Below are positions 6,223 through 8,804 of a stretch of DNA of 8,804 bases, piece after piece (positions within the stretch are counted from its first letter, which is position 1; each line of letters starts with the position of its first letter). This DNA comes from DATDVH01 sp035290045 (GTDB lineage: Bacteria > Patescibacteriota > Microgenomatia > UBA1406 > HO2-37-13b): positions 1 to 8,804 of the forward strand of contig DATDVH010000073.1 in the NCBI GenBank assembly GCA_035290045.1. The letters are read 5' to 3'. The position numbers were made by a program, and so were the translations under genes. The notes beneath the pieces were generated by a model. The model did not search any database, was not told the origin of the DNA, and was given only the letters and a program-made list of their open reading frames with translations.

Positions 6223-6245
6223 CAGGAAAAATCAACTTGCATTTT
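6214..6245. promoter_or_regulatory. Inverted repeat between divergent promoters (possible operator)
   Basis: AAAATGCAA (6214-6222) and TTGCATTTT (6237-6245) form a perfect 9-base inverted repeat with a 14-base spacer. Each arm contains the TTGCAT -35 of one divergent promoter (tuf on the left, DUF1189-like gene on the right). It may be a protein-binding site, or simply two symmetric -35 boxes. Confidence 0.4.
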
Positions 6246-6268
6246 GTCATAAATACTATTAATATAAA
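6237..6268 (+). promoter_or_regulatory. Promoter of DUF1189-like gene, possibly leaderless
   Basis: TTGCAT (6237-6242) is followed by TAATAT at the ideal 17-base spacing (6260-6265) or by the better TATAAA at 20 bases (6263-6268). The ATG at 6276 is only 8-11 bases beyond, so transcription probably starts at or next to it. Confidence 0.45.
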
Positions 6269-6275
6269 ATGAAGT

Positions 6276-7187
6276 ATGAGAAAAGTCAAGACATTTGTCC
6301 ATGTATTTATCAATTCTCTTTTTCCATTAGCATGGTATTATAAAAAAATTCTCAAAACTCGCTTTTCTTTTTCATTAAAATATTTAATTACGCTCATAGT
6401 AATTCTTCATATTCTTTTTGGCGCTATTTTTTTTATAAAATATTCTGTCATCAATCAGTCATTGCCTCAATTGAATAAAAATCTTTTTGACATGCTCAGC
6501 AATTACCCCTCTGATCTTATCATTAGAATTAAAAACAGTCAATTAACTACCAATTATGATCATCCCTATATCATGTGGTTTAATTCAAAAAAATTCCCGA
6601 CTCCTGTGCTTGCAATTGATTCATTTGCTCAGCCTGAGAAAATTAACGAGTATCGTTCATACGTCCTCCTTCATGACAATGCCATAACCATCCGAAACCC
6701 AAACAATGGGCGTATCAAATCCTATCCTCTTCCATCGCAGAATGAATATATCATCAACAAGAATCGGGTCAATCAAATGCAGAATGTGCTTCTTGATACA
6801 TTTGCTATTCGTTTCACTTCAATCATAATAGCAGGGTATATTGGCATACTTATATTACTTCTTATAGTATTCATCATAGTAAAACTCCTCTATCTTTTAC
6901 TTTTTTCTGTCATAATTTTTTTTATTATGCGAACTATTCTAAAAAATACTGATATACACTATAAAAAAATTGTACAAATATCTTTTCATGCAAGTACCTT
7001 ACCACTTATTTTTGAATACTTAGTTATCACGTCTAAAATAGGCTTTTCATTTGAAAAAGGAGGTTTTTTTATCTCCCCATTTGGAATACTTATATGGCTT
7101 TTCTCAATAGTATACGGAGCATTTATTATCGCAGGAATTTATGAAGCATACCATAAAGAAAAACGTCATCCTCACCATCATGGTTAA
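6276..7187 (+). CDS. DUF1189-like membrane protein
   Basis: A 303-residue membrane protein of unknown function. The N-terminus (FINSLFPLAWYYKKILKTRF) and topology resemble the DUF1189 family: one membrane helix near 34-55, an extracytoplasmic region of about 120 residues, then helices near 182-201, 203-221, 233-254 and 264-288. The middle region holds short beta-like stretches (YVLLHDNAITIRNP) as in that family. The C-terminus is short, charged and His-rich (KEKRHPHHHG). The ATG at 6276 fits the promoter just upstream; there is no Shine-Dalgarno motif. Its TAA overlaps the radA stop by 4 bases on the opposite strand. No enzymatic motif is visible. A role in envelope or membrane maintenance is only a guess from location in the membrane. 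Family assignment is from pattern memory, so moderate. Confidence 0.75.
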   Translation: MRKVKTFVHVFINSLFPLAWYYKKILKTRFSFSLKYLITLIVILHILFGAIFFIKYSVINQSLPQLNKNLFDMLSNYPSDLIIRIKNSQLTTNYDHPYIMWFNSKKFPTPVLAIDSFAQPEKINEYRSYVLLHDNAITIRNPNNGRIKSYPLPSQNEYIINKNRVNQMQNVLLDTFAIRFTSIIIAGYIGILILLLIVFIIVKLLYLLLFSVIIFFIMRTILKNTDIHYKKIVQISFHASTLPLIFEYLVITSKIGFSFEKGGFFISPFGILIWLFSIVYGAFIIAGIYEAYHKEKRHPHHHG

Positions 7188-8470
7188 TATTTTTTACTCC
7201 CTAACAGTACTGAAAGCTCTTTTACAGAAGTAATATTTTTTGAAGAATAGATGGATGAAAAACCAAATCTGCGCGCTTCTTTGATAATTTTGTCTTCTCG
7301 CAATACTTTTCTTACCTCGCCTAAAAGTCCTACCTCTCCGATAAAAAGAGACTTTTGCGGTACGAGTATGTTGTGAATTGATGAGATAATAGATGCAACA
7401 ATGCCACAATCTGCCGCAGTAGATCTCACTGCAACTCCTCCGACGATATTTACATAAACATCAAAATGATCAAGAGATATATGCAGATTTTTTCGTATCA
7501 CTGCTAAAAGTAATAGAAGCTTATTATAGTCAATGCCCGAGGTAACACGACGAGGGATATTCAACACGCTTTCAACAACCAAACTTTCAATTTCAAAAAA
7601 AAGCGGGCGCGTCCCTTCCATTACACCCACGATCACCTTACCTGGTGCATTTTTATGCTCTGGGTCAAGAAATACGGTCGCATTATTCGCCTCACACAGT
7701 CCCTCTTCTTTCATCTCAAAAATTCCTACTTCATCGGTTGATCCAAAACGATTTTTATGTGCACGCAATATACGATATTGAGACATACGATCACCTTCAA
7801 AATACAATACACAATCAACCAAATGTTCAAGTGTTTTGGGACCTGCAATATCACCATCTTTTGTAATATGGCCAATGAGAATAACTGCCTTATGATTTTT
7901 TTTGGCAAAATCAATAAACTGCGCCGCCACTGTCTTAATTTGTGCCATACTTCCAACCACTGCGCCAGCTGTCTTTGAATAGACTGTCTGGATAGAGTCA
8001 ACGACTACCACATCACATTCTTTCACTTTTGTCAAAAGGCTTTTTATAATGCCTTCAACCTGCGTTTGATCAGAAAAATGAAATGAAGAATGAGTGAGGT
8101 GTATCCGACGCGATCTTTCTTTGATCTGCGCTCCAGACTCCTCTCCAGAGATATACAGAGTACGCACCTTCTGAAGTGATTTCAAAAGAAGCGTTGATTT
8201 TCCCACTCCCGGTTCTCCTGCAAGTAAAATCACTGCCCCCTGCACTAACCCTCCGCCCAAGACTCTATCAAACTCAAATACCCCTGTTTTTTTTCTATTT
8301 AGCTCAAGCGATGAAAGAGCGTCAAGCGAGGTAAAAACTGCAGGTTTGATACCCTCTTCTTCTGATTTCTGAACTCCTTGCACCATGGTATTCCATTCGT
8401 TGCAATAAGGACACTTGCCATACCAAGAAGCGGATCCGTATCCGCATGAAGAACAGGTGAATAAAGACAT
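7184..8470 (-). CDS. radA: DNA repair protein RadA (Sms)
   Basis: A 428-residue RecA-related helicase that helps branch migration and processing of recombination intermediates. An N-terminal zinc finger has four cysteines (C6, C9, C20, C23). The Walker A motif GEPGVGKST is at 85-93 and Walker B VVVVDS ends near 159. The RadA-specific KNRFGSTDEVG is at 239-249. A C-terminal Lon-protease-like domain begins after PRRVTSGIDYNKLL (306-319) and contains VNIVGGVAV (340-348) and IGEVGLLGEVR. It is slightly shorter than many bacterial RadA proteins (often about 450), but all domains are present. The start ATG encodes MSLFTCSSCGYGS, the normal start. It is transcribed divergently from the tRNA-Met gene and converges with the DUF1189-like gene. 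No Shine-Dalgarno motif is visible. Confidence 0.97.
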   Translation of the reverse strand: MSLFTCSSCGYGSASWYGKCPYCNEWNTMVQGVQKSEEEGIKPAVFTSLDALSSLELNRKKTGVFEFDRVLGGGLVQGAVILLAGEPGVGKSTLLLKSLQKVRTLYISGEESGAQIKERSRRIHLTHSSFHFSDQTQVEGIIKSLLTKVKECDVVVVDSIQTVYSKTAGAVVGSMAQIKTVAAQFIDFAKKNHKAVILIGHITKDGDIAGPKTLEHLVDCVLYFEGDRMSQYRILRAHKNRFGSTDEVGIFEMKEEGLCEANNATVFLDPEHKNAPGKVIVGVMEGTRPLFFEIESLVVESVLNIPRRVTSGIDYNKLLLLLAVIRKNLHISLDHFDVYVNIVGGVAVRSTAADCGIVASIISSIHNILVPQKSLFIGEVGLLGEVRKVLREDKIIKEARRFGFSSIYSSKNITSVKELSVLLGSKKY

Positions 8471-8533
8471 ATTAATAGTGATATGGTATCATATATCAAA
8501 AGATTTGAAAGATGGTTTCATATCACCACTCCT
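8471..8533. promoter_or_regulatory. Divergent promoter spacer between radA and tRNA-Met
   Basis: A 63-base spacer that must hold both promoters. On the plus strand an extended -10 TGGTATCAT (8484-8492) could serve the tRNA. On the minus strand TATGAT (8493-8488) overlaps it and could serve radA. Neither has a good -35. An 8-base inverted repeat, GTGATATG and CATATCAC, brackets the area near 8479-8526. Assignments are tentative. Confidence 0.3.
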
Positions 8534-8608
8534 GCCAACGTAGCTCAGGGGCAGAGCAACCGTTTCATAAGCGGTCGGTCAGAGGTTCGAGTCCTCTCGT
8601 TGGCACCA
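8534..8608 (+). tRNA. tRNA-Met (CAT), elongator type, CCA encoded
   Basis: A full cloverleaf can be drawn. The acceptor stem GCCAACG/CGTTGGC (8534-8540 with 8598-8604) is perfect. The D-arm is GCTC/GAGC. The anticodon stem is ACCGT/GCGGT, with loop TTCATAA and anticodon CAT at 8566-8568. The T-arm is AGAGG/CCTCT with loop TTCGAGT. The discriminator is A (8605) and CCA is encoded (8606-8608). The paired first base and the anticodon stem without three G-C pairs argue against an initiator tRNA. A4-U69 and A5-U68 rather than two C-G pairs argue against the lysidine-modified tRNA-Ile2, so elongator Met is favoured. It has no suppressor anticodon. Confidence 0.95.
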
Positions 8609-8804
8609 TTATGGAACTCATCGGTTTTTTGGAAGCCAAAATGCGGGACGCGCGAAGCGCGCGCCAAGGATTCCCGCCGAATTTCCCAAACGAATTCAGA
8701 ATTTTTGGCGCGCTGGCGCGCACTAATTTTTCGCCAAGAGACAGGTTCGAGCCAAAGATTTCTTTGGCTTTGACCTTTTTAGCAAAAAGGTCATCATCAG
8801 AAGC
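8609..8804. repeat. GC-rich palindromic block next to tRNA
   Basis: This stretch is richer in GC than its neighbours and packed with hairpins: CGCGCG-AAG-CGCGCG (8649-8663), GCGCGCCAA pairing with TTGGCGCGC (8659-8667 with 8705-8713), GCCAAAGA-TT-TCTTTGGC (8751-8768) and TGACCTTTTT-AGC-AAAAAGGTCA (8771-8793). AGGTTCGAG at 8743-8751 repeats nine bases of the tRNA T-arm (8583-8591). Both strands lack stops: a plus frame opens at an ATG at 8611, and a minus frame runs from the edge to a TGA at 8565 inside the tRNA. The low complexity and two-strand openness suggest a dispersed structural repeat rather than a protein gene. No copy elsewhere in the window is seen. Confidence 0.5.
8771..8793 (+). 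repeat. Strong perfect hairpin (10-bp stem)
   Basis: TGACCTTTTT (8771-8780), loop AGC, then AAAAAGGTCA (8784-8793). It is not followed by a run of T on the plus strand, so a simple intrinsic terminator is not clear. It lies next to a second perfect 8-base hairpin at 8751-8768. Confidence 0.6.

Noticed and set aside
7726..8001. Open frames inside radA on both strands
   Set aside because: They follow the radA codon structure and have no recognisable features.
8483..8773. Plus-strand open frame crossing the tRNA
   Set aside because: It would read through the entire tRNA; tRNA structure is certain, and the translation has no family look.
8611..8804. Protein gene starting right after the tRNA CCA
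   Set aside because: Both strands are open and the sequence is palindromic and low in complexity, so a repeat is a better explanation. Not excluded until the region to the right is seen.
1..8804. Stop-codon reassignment (TGA as Gly or TAG as sense)
   Set aside because: ATPase, EF-Tu and RadA together give over 1600 codons without an in-frame TAG or TGA, so a full code change does not fit.
1..8804. CRISPR array, rRNA genes or replication origin
   Set aside because: No regularly spaced direct repeats, no rRNA-like conserved stretches and no DnaA box cluster were seen.

Overview
The window looks like a piece of an AT-rich, compact bacterial chromosome. EF-Tu, ribosomal protein S10, RadA and a tRNA with encoded CCA all have bacterial forms. 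The best guess is a Candidate Phyla Radiation (Patescibacteria) organism. This rests on tight gene packing, a DUF1189-like membrane protein, the variant EF-Tu switch regions and the lack of Shine-Dalgarno sequences. It is inference, not proof. The standard genetic code appears to be in use, because the long conserved genes contain no in-frame TAG or TGA.

Layout. Positions 1-853 (minus strand) hold a compact three-gene unit: a HEPN-domain gene, an MNT nucleotidyltransferase joined to it by a 4-base ATGA overlap, and an unrecognised third gene that runs off the left edge. The HEPN gene is full length from an ATG at 853 but carries one in-frame amber codon at 743-745. Diverging from it across 69 bases is a complete Ca2+-type P-type ATPase (923-3514). 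Positions 3592-4020 form a small self-contained element: a GIY-YIG nuclease gene, also broken by a single amber codon, between 16-base perfect terminal inverted repeats. A hypothetical minus-strand gene follows (4208-4519), whose frame continues past its TGA to 4127.

Positions 4582-6143 (minus) carry tuf and rpsJ as an isolated pair, without fusA upstream or rplC downstream. A divergent promoter region with a 9-base inverted repeat separates tuf from a DUF1189-like membrane protein gene (6276-7187, plus). That gene converges with radA (7184-8470, minus), overlapping it by 4 bases. An elongator-type tRNA-Met(CAT) lies at 8534-8608. It is followed by an unusually GC-rich, palindrome-dense block to the window end, which is open in frame on both strands.

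How it fits together. Housekeeping genes (translation, recombination, ion transport) alternate with accessory material: a toxin-antitoxin-like pair, a small nuclease element and a tRNA-linked repeat block. The accessory genes are the ones with single in-frame stops, which suggests decay, or less likely stop-codon suppression. The most notable signals are the two amber-interrupted but otherwise intact genes, the GIY-YIG inverted-repeat element, the tRNA-adjacent block, and the window-wide absence of Shine-Dalgarno motifs with promoters placed very close to start codons.
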